Shown here: in pieces, positions 19,455-31,258 of the stretch | Numbering within the stretch: position 1 is the first letter of the stretch | Layout: each line of letters begins with the position of its first letter | NCBI RefSeq assembly: GCF_031877795.1 | Contig: NC_133970.1 | Coordinates: 43,383,533 to 43,447,532 of the forward strand | Direction: 5' to 3' | Origin: Strix aluco | Lineage: Eukaryota > Chordata > Aves > Strigiformes > Strigidae | DNA: 64,000 nucleotides | Made by a program: the position numbers and the translations under genes | Notes under the pieces: generated by a model | Told to the model about the DNA's origin: nothing | Seen by the model: only the letters and a program-made list of their open reading frames with translations | Database searches by the model: none

Positions 19455-22400
19455 CCTTTTTTGCTTTCCTCAGATCACCTCTGGCTTCAGTGGCATTCAA
19501 TTGTGCAGTGTTACTGAATCCACTATGGATAGGGACCTGTAACATGAAAGCACTTGATGTCTTTGGTCATCACCTCATCACCACAAGAAAATTGCTACTG
19601 CCCTGGGGGAAGTTGCGTGTGACAATGAACCACAAGTAGTGCATACTCCCGGTACTGCTGCCAGTGCAGCATGCCCTGAGACAGGCAGAGTCCACAGAGG
19701 ACAAAAGTCTTGATAGCAGAAGCCAATTAACAACCATATGTGTCTTATCTGCAAGATGAAATCACTGCACTGCAGCGAATTACTGACAACAAACAGCAAA
19801 AGAAATGCTAAACATAAAATGCCTATTTCTTATTTACAGCAGTCACTTTATATCCCTCTGGAGTGTGTAAGTGGCCCTCAGAGGGGAGGATACTGCAATA
19901 ATTTACAGCCTGTGTATAGCTGTGTTTGTTCATTTATAAATGAGTCGGAGCCCAAACAAGTAATAGTTTGCTGATTTTGAAGTTTCGCATGCATTTAAAA
20001 CTTGTTAAAATATTCTGATGACGCTTTAGTAAAAGCTTTAAGTTATTAATTGGAGTTTAGGCTGGAGGTTTAAATTGCTTCAGTCAACAGAAGCTTCCTG
20101 AGACAGATAGCTGATGTTCTGTAGTTGGAAAAGACCATGGAGGATCAGACCATGAAAAAGCTTGTTTCCAATTTTAGTCAAATTATTAGGAGCCAGGGTT
20201 GTGTGATTGATGAAGTTTAAAGTGAGTGAAGAAATAGAAACTCTGGGCCAGATTTTTATCTTATACTAATGTAAATCCAGGCAAATACTTCTCAAATCAG
20301 TGGAGTTCCAGTCTTGCATAAGCTTAGCCAATATCAGAATATGATCCTTTTATTTTGGGTTACTGGAATTCACTAAGTAAATAACGTGGACAATTGTGCA
20401 AATTTCCATCATGGAATGAAGAAGTTTTCTAGTAATAACCACATCAGTCAGATCAGGAAGAAAAAGGAGAAGAGACACATGGTAGATAACAAACAAGGCT
20501 CATGAAAGAATTCCAAGAACTGAGCTGGGAGACAAAAGACAACTCCATGCAATCTACAATGACACTGTAGGAATTCCTTAAGACTGCAGCCAAGTATAGC
20601 TTGAGAAGCAAAGATATAGAGAAGACCTGTGTGAACTAAGTCCTCCTCTCATGCTGTCCCCACTCTGGGCACCATGTGTTTGCAAGTATGGCATTACTGG
20701 AGATTTTATTACCTCATCTGTTCTAGCTGCTGACTGATGTGTCATGTAGAGGAATTTTTATTGCACCCCTAGAGGCCAATTAAATACATGTTTGTGCTTA
20801 AATATAAAAAAAAAAAATATCAAATGAGCAATGCATTGGGCAGAGTCCTACTGCAATAAGTGGTTCTACAAGGAGTCTGCAAAGATGAGTCACAAGCAGA
20901 TTCCTTATATACACTTGCACCAGCACCAATCCCGAGAGCAGTTGCATGGGGCACCTCAGCCCAGCCTTGGGTCCATCCCCAGGCTCAGCTCTGCTGCCCA
21001 AAGGTGGCCCGAGTGCTGGCATTTCAGGATGGTCTACAAGACAATGCTGAGGCTGTTTCTTATCGCCAAGGGAAACTTCCCTTTCTTGCAGGTAGTCTAT
21101 CTCTGACGTTCCTGCTTCTAGCCAGTTTAACCCCTTCTTGCAGTTGGGCCTTCTTGCCCTCTGTGCCAGATCATTCCTTGGTCACAAATTACCACTGCTG
21201 AGCAGTTACAGTTTGAATTTCCCCTTCAGTCATTTCTTAGGACTGGATGACTGCAAAGATCTCCCAGGGCCTGCATCCATTCCTTCCTTGTATCTTGCCA
21301 TAAAGAAATCTAAGATCTTCTGCTGGCATAAACAGCACGGTCACCCTGGTTACTGGGCAGACAGTGGCAACTGCAGTTCTGCCCCTAAACTCTTAACTAT
21401 GGGCATACGGCAAATGTAATTCTTTGATAATTCTTGAAAAAGTCCTGAAAGTCTTGTTGTCTTCTACAGATCAATATGAAATTGTCTGTCTGCTTCTCTT
21501 TTCACTAAAAATAACATTTCTGAAGTTTGTCACTCATCTGTGAATCTAGAAAATCATATAAATATACAGAACTATGTTCCGATATATGCTGAGTACAAGG
21601 TCTGAAATTATATCTTCAAATACTAAGTTATATTTTGGTTATGTATGTGGTAGTGTAGGAAGTATTTGCATAGCATTTTATTTAATTTGTGCAGAAGGAC
21701 GTAAGTAAAACAGCATTTCTAAGAAGATATGTGCTACTTGGCTTCATGAAAGAGTCCTTCTCCATGGGTAAGCAGGTGCCTCTCTCTGGCTTACTGAGAG
21801 GTGAGCTGGGTATTTCCCCCTCTTCTTCAAAAGATAAAGAGGATAAAATTAAAGCTGGCCAGAGTAGATGGTTTCAGACTGTGGAATCAATACTATAGTC
21901 CTCCTGTGAAGTCCTATACCAGGAACTCCTCCAGAGCAGAGTGCTTTGCCTCTGCCTGCATCTGCTTTGGAGAGGTTGTAAGTGAGCATTGATTGATGTG
22001 GTAGTAATTTCATTGATGCTTTTGCAGCACCAGTTACCACAGAAAATGAATCTTTTCTGAATCACTTCCCTCTGTATGCAAAACTTGACTGAATGGAGCA
22101 AGAGTTGAAAAGAGACACTAGCAGGCTGTGCTACCTTTTAAGACTGATTTCACTTTCCTGAAATAATCTGCATACAGTAATGAAATACTAGACCTACTCA
22201 GAAATTCCCCTAAAAATCAGTGTCACGTTGAAATGTGTGTGTGGAGAGGGGTTCATTTAAAATGAGGAAAGCTTGTTGAAGCTTCACAACTTGTAACTTT
22301 TCAACAAGCTGGAGAAAGAGGTCTTAGCCACCAGTGGATTTGCCATATGACTAATTCAGGATACTGTCTGTTTTGCCTTGAGAATGATAGATTTACTCTC

Positions 22401-22969
22401 TGATTTGAAAAGTGTTAGAAAATCCTGGTGCAGTTGGCTATGTGGGACTGATATAGAAATCCAGTGTTACAAGGCAGGTGGCTGAACGTGAAGGCTATAT
22501 GCACCTTTTAATGGGGCCATAGATGGTTGAGGAACTCACAAACCAATTTTAACATCTGTTTTCCACTTGGTGCTTATTTTTGCCAAACTAATTTTCCTAT
22601 GAAGCAGCACTAATGAAGTGAATGACATTCAGTCTTAAAAGCTCTTCCACAATTGCTATTGTTTCTGAAAGTCAGGCAAGGATACCATTTAAAAAACCAC
22701 AGGGTAGCAGAACTTTTTTCATGGCCCGAAGACAGAAAGGATTCCCATAGCAAGCATGGCCAGGAATTTTTAAAGGAGCCCCTGGGAAAGGATATGAATC
22801 ACAGCTTGGAATGGCTTTCAGGATGGTGCATGAGTGGGACAGGACATACGTAGTCATATCTATGCAGGAGATAAGGTGTAGCAAAGAGAGGAATAATAAT
22901 TTCCTCAATACAATCTAAGAGCTATATATATCGGCAGAGGCAAAACCGGAGTGGCTCTTTAGCCAGCAC
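19455..22969. other. No recognised gene
   Basis: Intergenic DNA with only short frames. None shows a family signature. Confidence 0.5.
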
Positions 22970-23283
22970 AGGGGGCTTATAAGAAAGACAGAGGGAGACT
23001 TTTTATCAGGGCTTGTAGTGACAGAACAAGGGATAATGGTTTTAAACTGAAAGAAGGTAGATCTAGATTGGATATAAGGAAGACATTTTTTATGATGAGG
23101 GTGGTGAGACACTGGAACAGGATGCCCAGAGAAGCTGTGGCTGCCCCCTTCCTGGAAGGGTTCAAGGCCAGGTTGGACAGGGCTTTGAGCAACCTGGTCT
23201 AGTGGAAGATGTCCCTGCCTATGGCAGGGGGGTTGGACTAGATGATCTTTAAAGGTCCTTTCCAACCCAAACCATTCTATATA
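22970..23283 (+). mobile_element. CR1 LINE 3' end
   Basis: Contains the characteristic avian CR1 tail: AAGGAAGACATTTTTTATGATGAGGGTGGTGAGACACTGGAACAG, in pieces, then GGTTGGACTAGATGATCTTTAAAGG and TTCCAACCCAAACCATTCTAT at the 3' terminus. It is 5'-truncated, as most CR1 copies are. The left edge is approximate. Confidence 0.9.
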
Positions 23284-26200
23284 GCTCTACCAAGGTATCA
23301 CTGAAAATTCCTCTGGCTCCTTTCTAATCTGCCTTCCTGGGCATTAACTTTTTCTGGGACATGTTTTTCAGACCGGTTAAGAAATGAACAAAAGAATGAA
23401 ATGTGAGGTTGGATATGAAGATGTTTTGTATGCCTTCACATGTAATGCCTCCTGATGATTATACAGCTAGTTTTCCAGATCTCTTCCATGGAAGAGAAAG
23501 AATAAAACTCCGAGGATGAGAACTTATCTTTTAAACCCTCCTGGGAAGCTTGGGAGCAGGGAATGGGAGCAATTGTCCATTCCCAATTGCCTTGTGCTAG
23601 GGAGGTGGAGTGCCCAGGTGAGCAGTGCCAGATACAATCCAAATCCAAATCACAGGCCCTGACAGACAAAGCTTCTAAAAGGAAGAAACCTGGAGTAGAA
23701 GAAAATGAAACCCTGTTTATTTCTCAGAAGGTGCCCAGACCTGCAGAGTCACAGAGCTTTAAAATGACAGAAGCAATTGTTTTGGGGATAACTTGGAGAT
23801 GAGCAACAAGGGTCCATTCTGGGAGCAGGACGTTGCTAGTGTCTATGGTTTGCAGAGTGTAGCCCTGGCAGTGCACATGTGAGTGCCCATGTGGGCAGAA
23901 GTCTACTCTTCCAGAGCAAAAAGCAAAGGCTATATTTGGAAACTTGCTCTTTTCCTAGATATCCACTCCCTTCTTTGAAGTAACCGTTCCCATGCGTTTC
24001 CTGACAGAGGTTCTCCAGGCGCCCACACTCACTTTTCACTCCTTTCTTTTTTAATCCAGAAGGCTGCTTGCTTCAGGAAAGTTTGCCTGGGATTGCACTG
24101 TACCCAGTTGTTTGCAATGAATGAGAAGCATTTTTCGTTTTCTCAGAATTATTGTTGCCAGATACCATGTGTACACATGTTACAGGCCATCTTGCAGAAG
24201 GAGCTGGCAAATCTGAAAAGCACATGGCTTCATCAACTGAAATGGGGTCCTTGCAGCCAGAGCCCTGCTGAGGTCAGGAAACTGTAAGATTTCAAAAAGA
24301 GGGTTTTCTTCAACTGGATTGAAATAGTGATATTACAGCCTGGTCTCCCAGCTCCAAGCACCTTTCTGCTTTATTGCTGCACTCTCATCTGTCCCAGTTG
24401 CTGAGTAGTTTCGGCAATTCTCCCCAGCACAGGCAGCTTACTTAACATGGTGTTAGGACTCTGTTTTCTAGTTATTTTGCTCTGCTTAAACTGATGATGT
24501 GAAAGTTGTTATCTTACATTATCCTCAGCAGGACTGTTCTGTAATGGTTTGCTATCAGAAAGGAGTGGCTTTTTTCTGTTTTGTTTTTTGTTTCACCTTG
24601 TCCCATAAAGTGTGAATATGTATGCCCTGATTAGCATCCCATTAGCTGGCTGATCACAGGACACATCAGGATGAACACAACCTATTTGTAGACCAATATT
24701 GGATTGAAAAATGGCATTTTTTACTAATAGAAGTGATTCTTTTTTTATTAAAACATTTATTCAGAAGGTGAAGCAGCATGGCCCCTACAAGGCCAAATAT
24801 CTTGCTGTCCTCTACTCCTGTGTCATTGCAGTAGGCTGTGTGAGTTACTAATTAGATGAAATATTAATTTGGTAGAACAGGGCTTTGCTCTGAAGGTGTC
24901 CACACAGTAGAGGTGAGGCCAGACTACATGTCTGGACTTGGGAAACTACTCTGGTGTTATCAGTGAGCTATTCCTCTGACACTGCTAGAGGGTCCCAGGC
25001 TGGCTGGTGACAATCCAGTGGCAACTGTGGCCTACAGGGCTTGTGCCTGGGCCTCTGGACTGCTCTGTGACAGCACACAGGGCAAGAAGGGTGTGTGGGC
25101 CAAAAGTGAAGTGACAGGAGGGGGTAGTTAAGGGTTTCTTTTAAAACCTGGTGGGATATTTAATCTCTGCAATGCCAGAGCGCTTTGTATCAGCTTTGCC
25201 ATATAGACTGACGTGCTGTGTGAGATCCACAGGAGAGGTAAACTGCAGCTCCCTTTATCAGTTGCCATCGGAAGTGTTGGCTGAATGAACGAGTTATCAC
25301 AAAAGGTTTCCATTTTGCTGAGTTGACTTTTTCTGATGGAAAAACAAACCGTTGAGTTTGAAAAACTGTAGTAAAAACAGTCAATCTTTACTGTTCTTTT
25401 AAAAATATTTGTATGTGGAAATACATAAAAGTCCAAGAAGCAGATTATTTGCCTGGTTCTTCTTGCTAAACAGTTGTGTCTGTGAATCCCTTTAGGCCTA
25501 AATGAGTCTGGTAACCACTGAAGTGGTATCTCTCCTCCCTGATCCTTGCATTATTCTTTGGACAAGGCTCAGAGGACTACACACACACACAGAGCCCTAT
25601 GGTGTCAGTAAGGCACATGCACAGTGGAGGCCACTACACATTTACATACCACCAATTTGCAGTGTCGTGCCACCGGTAGTTTCTGTCATGTTCCCATGAG
25701 AAGTAGACCTCTGTAGAATGTGAATGTGGGCAAATGTTTGTATTTTTCCATTGCATTGGCCTTATTGCCCATGGTCACAGTGTCCATGCTCAGGGAGGGG
25801 TGGCAGAGGCCAGTCACAGAGAGGAGCAGCCCGGTGATGTGGAGCAGGGCATGTGCAGCTTCTGCATTTGTGTTACTGAGCAGAGCAGAAAATGGATTTC
25901 CCATGGGGCCTCTTGAAGAAAGGCAAAATCAGTATAACACACAATGAGTTTTCACTGCTGCTTATGGCTCTTGGATAGGGATGGATATAAAGATCAGCAC
26001 ATCAGCTGGGCCATTTCTAATATGTGAGAAATTATTGAGCCAAAGCACTAAAAAGTGAAAAAGAGGCCCTGTTTTTAAAATATGATATTTTTTTTGGAAA
26101 AAAACCCCTAGCCTTGAATGTCATCAACAGCCTAGAGAAAAGAAAGGCAATAGTATCAAATGATGAGTGGGCTAGGGGGGATATGTGTTACAGAAAGCAG

Positions 26201-29036
26201 GTCTTTCTTTCATAAGGAACAATGTTTGACAGTTTGAGAAGAGCTGACAATAAAACACATGATTAAATGAGTACCAGAGAGCAGACTCAGCCATAAAACT
26301 ATATATTTAGTAGCTGTTCTAGCTAAGCTATAGCAGTATTTATTGAGTTATAACACTGGAAGAGGTGAATAAATGTGACTGAGACCATGTGCGCTCAGAG
26401 GGATTACCTTTGATTTTGAGAGGCTTTACTGTATTTGCTCAAAAATCTTCACGTGGTGTAATTTTCAAGTACACTTCTGAGTCTGTAGTTAGTGTCAAAG
26501 AAGATAGAGGAGATTTATGGTTTATCATGAGATGGGTAAATTAAACCAATACATGAAACTTTTAATGAAATTTCTTGTTCTAAATGCAATAGCATTGCTG
26601 TCGCCTCTGAGGGATGTGGAAACAATTTTAGGCTGTACATTATTTCACCTTGTGCAAAAAAGCATGTCATGTAGGGAAATGTAATGTCACTGATGTCATT
26701 TAGGAAAAAATCTGAGGGATTTGTTTACGTTAAATATGGCAAATATCACATTTATTCTAAAAGAATAGGCAAAAATTTAATGGGATGACCTGGCATAAAA
26801 CCATCGCCCCAGTGCAGCTAGCCAAAGAGGTGCTTCATTGGTTCATACTAGCACATAATATACAAACTTACTCACAGTCAAATATAGCGCAGTGTGCTAC
26901 TGAGACTTACTTGAATTGTCCTATAAGTCACATATTACTGACACTGAGAAACCAGCCTAATGTCTTACCAAGCCTTTCTTAATAGATTAATGGAACAAAT
27001 TCCAAGTCTTTTGAGAACTTTTTTTAACTATTCCAAATTTTGTTCCACCAGTTGTCAGATTCAGAAGGGAGGTTTTCATACTCCTTGCAAAAATGCCTCG
27101 TTATCACTATCACTGACTTGCTGTGGGTTTTTAAATGAGATTCCCACTTGTAATGAAAAGAAACCAGATACCCTTGATAGGAAAAGATTCGCTGGTAACA
27201 GAATTTGAGCTCTTATATAGACACCAGGAAAAAACTGCTGTGGGACATTCTTCAGCTCTTCCCAAACATCTGCCCCTTAGGTAGTCTTTATTTCTTCATC
27301 ATGGAAGGCACCTGGTCCATGTGGGAGCCAGAGAAACTTTCTCTTTTGGATCCATTTTTGCATTTACTCACTTGTTTCCTGGCCTAATAGAAACCCTTTT
27401 CCACTGATCATCAGATCATAAAAGCTTGGGGGGATGGCCTGTGCCACATTTCTGGTCTCCCTTGTTCACAGCAGCACTTGGTCATGGTTGCCTGTCCTTG
27501 GGCTACTGCCATATCCCTTCCTCCAGTAGTTACTGTCTTCAGGAAGGAGCAACTCATTGTCTACAATCCTTTTTGGTTTAAGGCAGCCCTCTGGGTAGCT
27601 TCTGGAAGACAAGATCCCTTTAACTTTGTGAGCAATGAGACACAAAATTTGTTCCTAAGTCAGATGACTGCCTCAAATCTGGAGACTTGGGGTCTTCATA
27701 CAGCTCTGGGAGTTGGGTATCTGTTGGTACTGCACAGTGGCACAGCCCTGGGGCAACGCCTTCTGGCTCCACAGCAACTGCACACAACAGTTTCACATCG
27801 GCAAGATGAAATCTTATTTTGGCTGCTAGATGATATCTTGTATAGAGCAACACAATTGGAGTTAGTCAGGTTCAGACCTGATATTTGGAAAAAAGTTTGT
27901 CATTAAATGAAGGGGATTCCCAAAAGGATGCAACATGTTGCCTCTGAAGTCATGTCTCTGATGACTTCCCCATCCAGCACCCGAAAGGGATTACTGGAAA
28001 AAGAATGGAAAACAGAACAGAATATTTTATTGTGCCTCTGTGGAAATCGGGGGTTTGCTCCCATCCAGCATCCTGATGGGAGCATCTTCCTCTCAGGAGG
28101 AATGTGGTCCAATTGGGAGAGAGAGACAGAGAGACAAGAGAGAGGAGACACAAATGGTGAGAAATATCAGGGCTCCTCCGATTGGAGACACTCAAGGGAC
28201 TATGACTGTGGAGGAGTATTAGCAACTCATCAGGACACAGGAATGAGCAGGCAATCGATGAAACAGAGGTTTAATGCCAGCAGAGAAGCGCTTGCTTGCA
28301 TTGCACAGAATTAGATTGCCCCAGAGCACAGAAGAGGAGGGTGGGTGCCTTCCCAGGGAAAGACAGACTTGCCGAGGGCTGTTAGACACCAATAAAACAT
28401 CTGTCTCAGAAAATTCCTGAACTGCAAATTGTTGGAAGTGGGGTGGGATTTCCAGGGAAAATATCACTCCGAATTTGCTTTTTTATTCTATTCTTTCCTT
28501 TCCTAGTTGAGGGTGACTGCCAGAAACTAGGTACTGGGAGATTTTCACCCTTGCCCTGGCTGTGCAGCCATTCTCATCCACAAAGGACCTGCCTACTCCT
28601 GTGGGAAAGGAGTGTCTGTATCTTTTGAAAGTCAGAGGGAGTTACCCAAAGTTGATCTCTAAGCTGTGGGGGTTTTTTGAGGATATGTTTCATCTCCAGA
28701 TTAAAACTGCTATTAAAAATAATACCAAATGCTAACAAGGAGTGCCTGTTGACCCCTGTTTGTATCTCAGAGGGGAATGATTTTAACCTGAAATAAGGGA
28801 ATATTTGGACATGTTTATAGCATCTGTGATGTCAGAGATTAATGTGGGAGTGATGAGACAGTCAAGGAAGAGAAAGCCATGGGAGAGCAGCAACAGAGAG
28901 GGAGAAAAGAAGGGGGAATTAACATGGTAAGAGCACAGTGAAAGGTCTTGAAGCTCTGGAAATCCCAGAACACGTGAAACAGGTTGAGTACACATTAGTG
29001 TGTGTACTTAGACATTTCCCCTTTTTAAAACTTGAT
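23284..29036. other. No recognised gene
   Basis: About 5.7 kb without a supported gene. Several 60-140 codon frames occur (for example at 27478-27906) but lack domains, conserved motifs or splice context that I can identify. Confidence 0.45.
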
Positions 29037-29310
29037 TTCTGCTTCTAGCTTTTCCAATAAATCCCTTCCTAACAATGCCCTAGGCGAATTTGGCAGATAG
29101 ATACAAAAATTGGTGTGTTACTCAATGTTTTCCTAATTTAAACTTAATTGCCTTGAAGAATGGACAGCTTTCCCCAGACCCTGTGGCACCAATAACTGTT
29201 ACTGTTTCTTGACTAAGTGGTCCTTCTAAAGTGTTTAACACAGAATAGGATGCCCCAGTATCAACTAAAAATTCCACCTCCTTTTTCCTCAGCTGGGCTG
29301 TAACCAGAGG
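29037..29310 (-). pseudogene. Retroviral protease remnant, minus strand
   Basis: Reverse-complement reading shows an aspartic protease: EVEFLVDTGASYSVLN contains the DTGA catalytic triplet, and an ALLGRDLLEKLEA segment provides the second hallmark (LLGRDLL). The substrate would be the Gag and Gag-Pol polyprotein. The domain is nearly complete, but a frame change or stop separates the two motifs, and pol sequence ends at about 29037 where unrecognised DNA begins. It is joined directly to capsid sequence upstream, so the capsid C-terminus and nucleocapsid are deleted. Confidence 0.8.
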
Positions 29311-30606
29311 CTCTGCTGGGGTAGAGGTCTCCAGTCCCCTTCATGCTATTTCTATATTCATTAGAGGAGTTTGAGAAGAGTCGCATCGCCTCCTTTAATC
29401 TTTCAACAAAACTGGATAGTGACTCATTAACATCTTCTTTAATTTCATAAAGCTTAGACCAATTCACTGCTTTAGGAACCGCATGTTTAATGCCAAACAA
29501 AATCCACTTTTGGTATTGTCTTAAAGCCTGTTGATCCTCCTCTTTGTTAGGATCCCAGCTAGAATCAGCCACAGGCACATGTAAGTTTACGTTCCCTTGT
29601 AGGCTTCCTGCTGTTATATGTTGTTCCACTGCACTCCTAGCAGTGCAAATAATCATATTCCTGTCAACACTTTCAAAGATGTGGTGCATCATGGCTTGTA
29701 TATCTTGCCAGTCACGATCCTGAGTGCAAATCATAGTTTCGAATGCACTCACAACCTGATCAGATTTTCCCTGTAATTTCCTGCAGTATGCTTCCAAATA
29801 TTCAAATCACTGATAGTAAAAGGGACTTTTACTGTTACCGGACCAGCATTTCCCACAGCCTGTCTGAGGGACGCAATTATCGTTTTTTTCCAGCCTCCCC
29901 CTTGTTCGTCTGACCACTGGGCTAGACCTGTCTGCTTCCCTGGACTCAGCTTCTTTTTTCATTATTTGCTCCAAATTTTGATTCTCAACACCACCCACGG
30001 CTCCTGCCTCACCATCCACAACTCCATTCACAACTCCCCGCCTTCTGAGGGCTGTCATTAAATCCAAGTCCTCCTCTGGACTTTCCAAATGCTTAGCACA
30101 TAGTTGTCCTATACTACACAGAGAACAACAGCACTTGAGTGGCTTTTTAAGATCTTTCTCTAAAGATAACATGAGCGGATCCTGCAGCGCGATGTTAAAC
30201 CCACAATCTTTTTGCCACTCTGGATGTTTCCTTAAAGTGAAGAACATATCCGCATAAGCTACTTCATCCCATTTGCCTCTCATCTTAAAAATAACTTTAG
30301 CTGTAGCAAGGTGTTATAATTCAATGTTCCATTCAGCGGCCACTTCTCCACAGATTCCAGCTTATACAAAGGCCACCATTGACTACAATATTTTATCAAA
30401 GTCTCCCGAGTAACCGAGCCACCCAGGGGTCCACCAATTTGTTTCCAATGTCGCAAAATGCAACCCAATGGGGACTTTTTCAAGATCCCCCTTTGGAGGC
30501 AGTGGTACCCATGATCCTGACCTCCATTCAAATACAATGTCTGGACAACTGAACAAACATCTATCCACTGCACAGGATGTCTCCTGTGACTAATGTGGGT
30601 AGGCAA
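29310..30606 (-). pseudogene. gag: Retroviral gag remnant (matrix and capsid), minus strand
   Basis: Three open segments in shifted phases (30606-30280, 30283-29807, 29797-29261) together read as Gag. The first two resemble a matrix domain and charged linker. The third is capsid, with DWQDIQAMMHHIFES, then a W-x5-Y-x-K-W-x-L-x-G-x-KHAVPKAVNW stretch, then ESLSSFVERLKEAMRLF. The last segment corresponds to the major-homology-like ES-x-S-x-F-x-ERLKEA-x-R pattern of gammaretroviral capsids. At least two phase shifts break it. It lies downstream of a 5' LTR and primer site in the normal order. Confidence 0.8.
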
Positions 30607-30768
30607 ACAAGTTTAAAGAATGCCTTTCAAAAGAGACAAAAAAAAATCAGGGGTCTTACCAGTGTCCCGAGTCGGTCCAGGGATCTGTGGTTCCTTCTCA
30701 GGAAAAGTTCCCAACGCTGGCGTGAAGGTCCCAGAGACTCCCCGGATCCGCGGGAAACACGGCAGAGG

Positions 30769-30786
30769 GTCCCTGTTCGGGCGCCA
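30769..30786 (-). other. Primer binding site, tRNA-Lys type, minus strand
   Basis: The reverse complement reads TGGCGCCCGAACAGGGAC, the lysine-tRNA site used by lentiviruses and some betaretroviruses. It starts three bases after the end of the adjoining LTR. It is unusual here because the following gag is gamma-like. Confidence 0.85.
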
Positions 30787-30789
30787 AAA

Positions 30790-31258
30790 TGTTACCGTAA
30801 AAGCCATCAGAGGAACTCTCTAAGACTCGTTTTGGAGTTTAGAAAGCAGGCATTCTTTATTGCAGCACTGGGCGCACACGTGAATTGCTTCACAAAGGTG
30901 AGCGCACCCCAGATCTATAAGTGGCAGCTAATATACAGTGAGATTATGCATATTCATAACTTTTCCGAGAAATGAGTTACATATGCATTAGATTTCCTGG
31001 AACTAATTCCAATATCTGCATCCTAATTACGCATGTGCTTTCTTGCTGGGTGGTGGTCTCGAGGGGTCCCTGGTGGTCATTGGCAGTCTTCCTCACCGTG
31101 TCTGCTGGTTGACCTCAGTGCTCACGCATGCTCACAAAGGTCTGTTTAGGAGGTCTTGTGCAGCTGTGTTGTGTCTTGAGCTGGTTCGTTCTAGTTTGTC
31201 CTGTCCTTGTTCCTGCACATTCCAGAAGATACATTGACATTGACCTACTTTATTCTCA
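30790..31258 (-). mobile_element. 5' LTR, minus strand (family A-related)
   Basis: On the minus strand it runs from TGAGAATAAAG (31258, inferred) to GGTAACA at 30790, next to the primer site. It shares the AATAAAGAATGCCTGCTTTC and GAGTCTTAGAGAGTTCCTCT segments with the LTR at 4123-4663. There is no matching 3' LTR in the window: the element is cut at about 29037. Confidence 0.75.

Noticed and set aside
27478..27906. Plus-strand frame of 142 codons
   Set aside because: No domain, no codon or splice signature; the opposite strand has a frame of similar quality.
30577..30975. Plus-strand frame of 132 codons
   Set aside because: Antisense to the leader, primer site and LTR of the minus-strand provirus.
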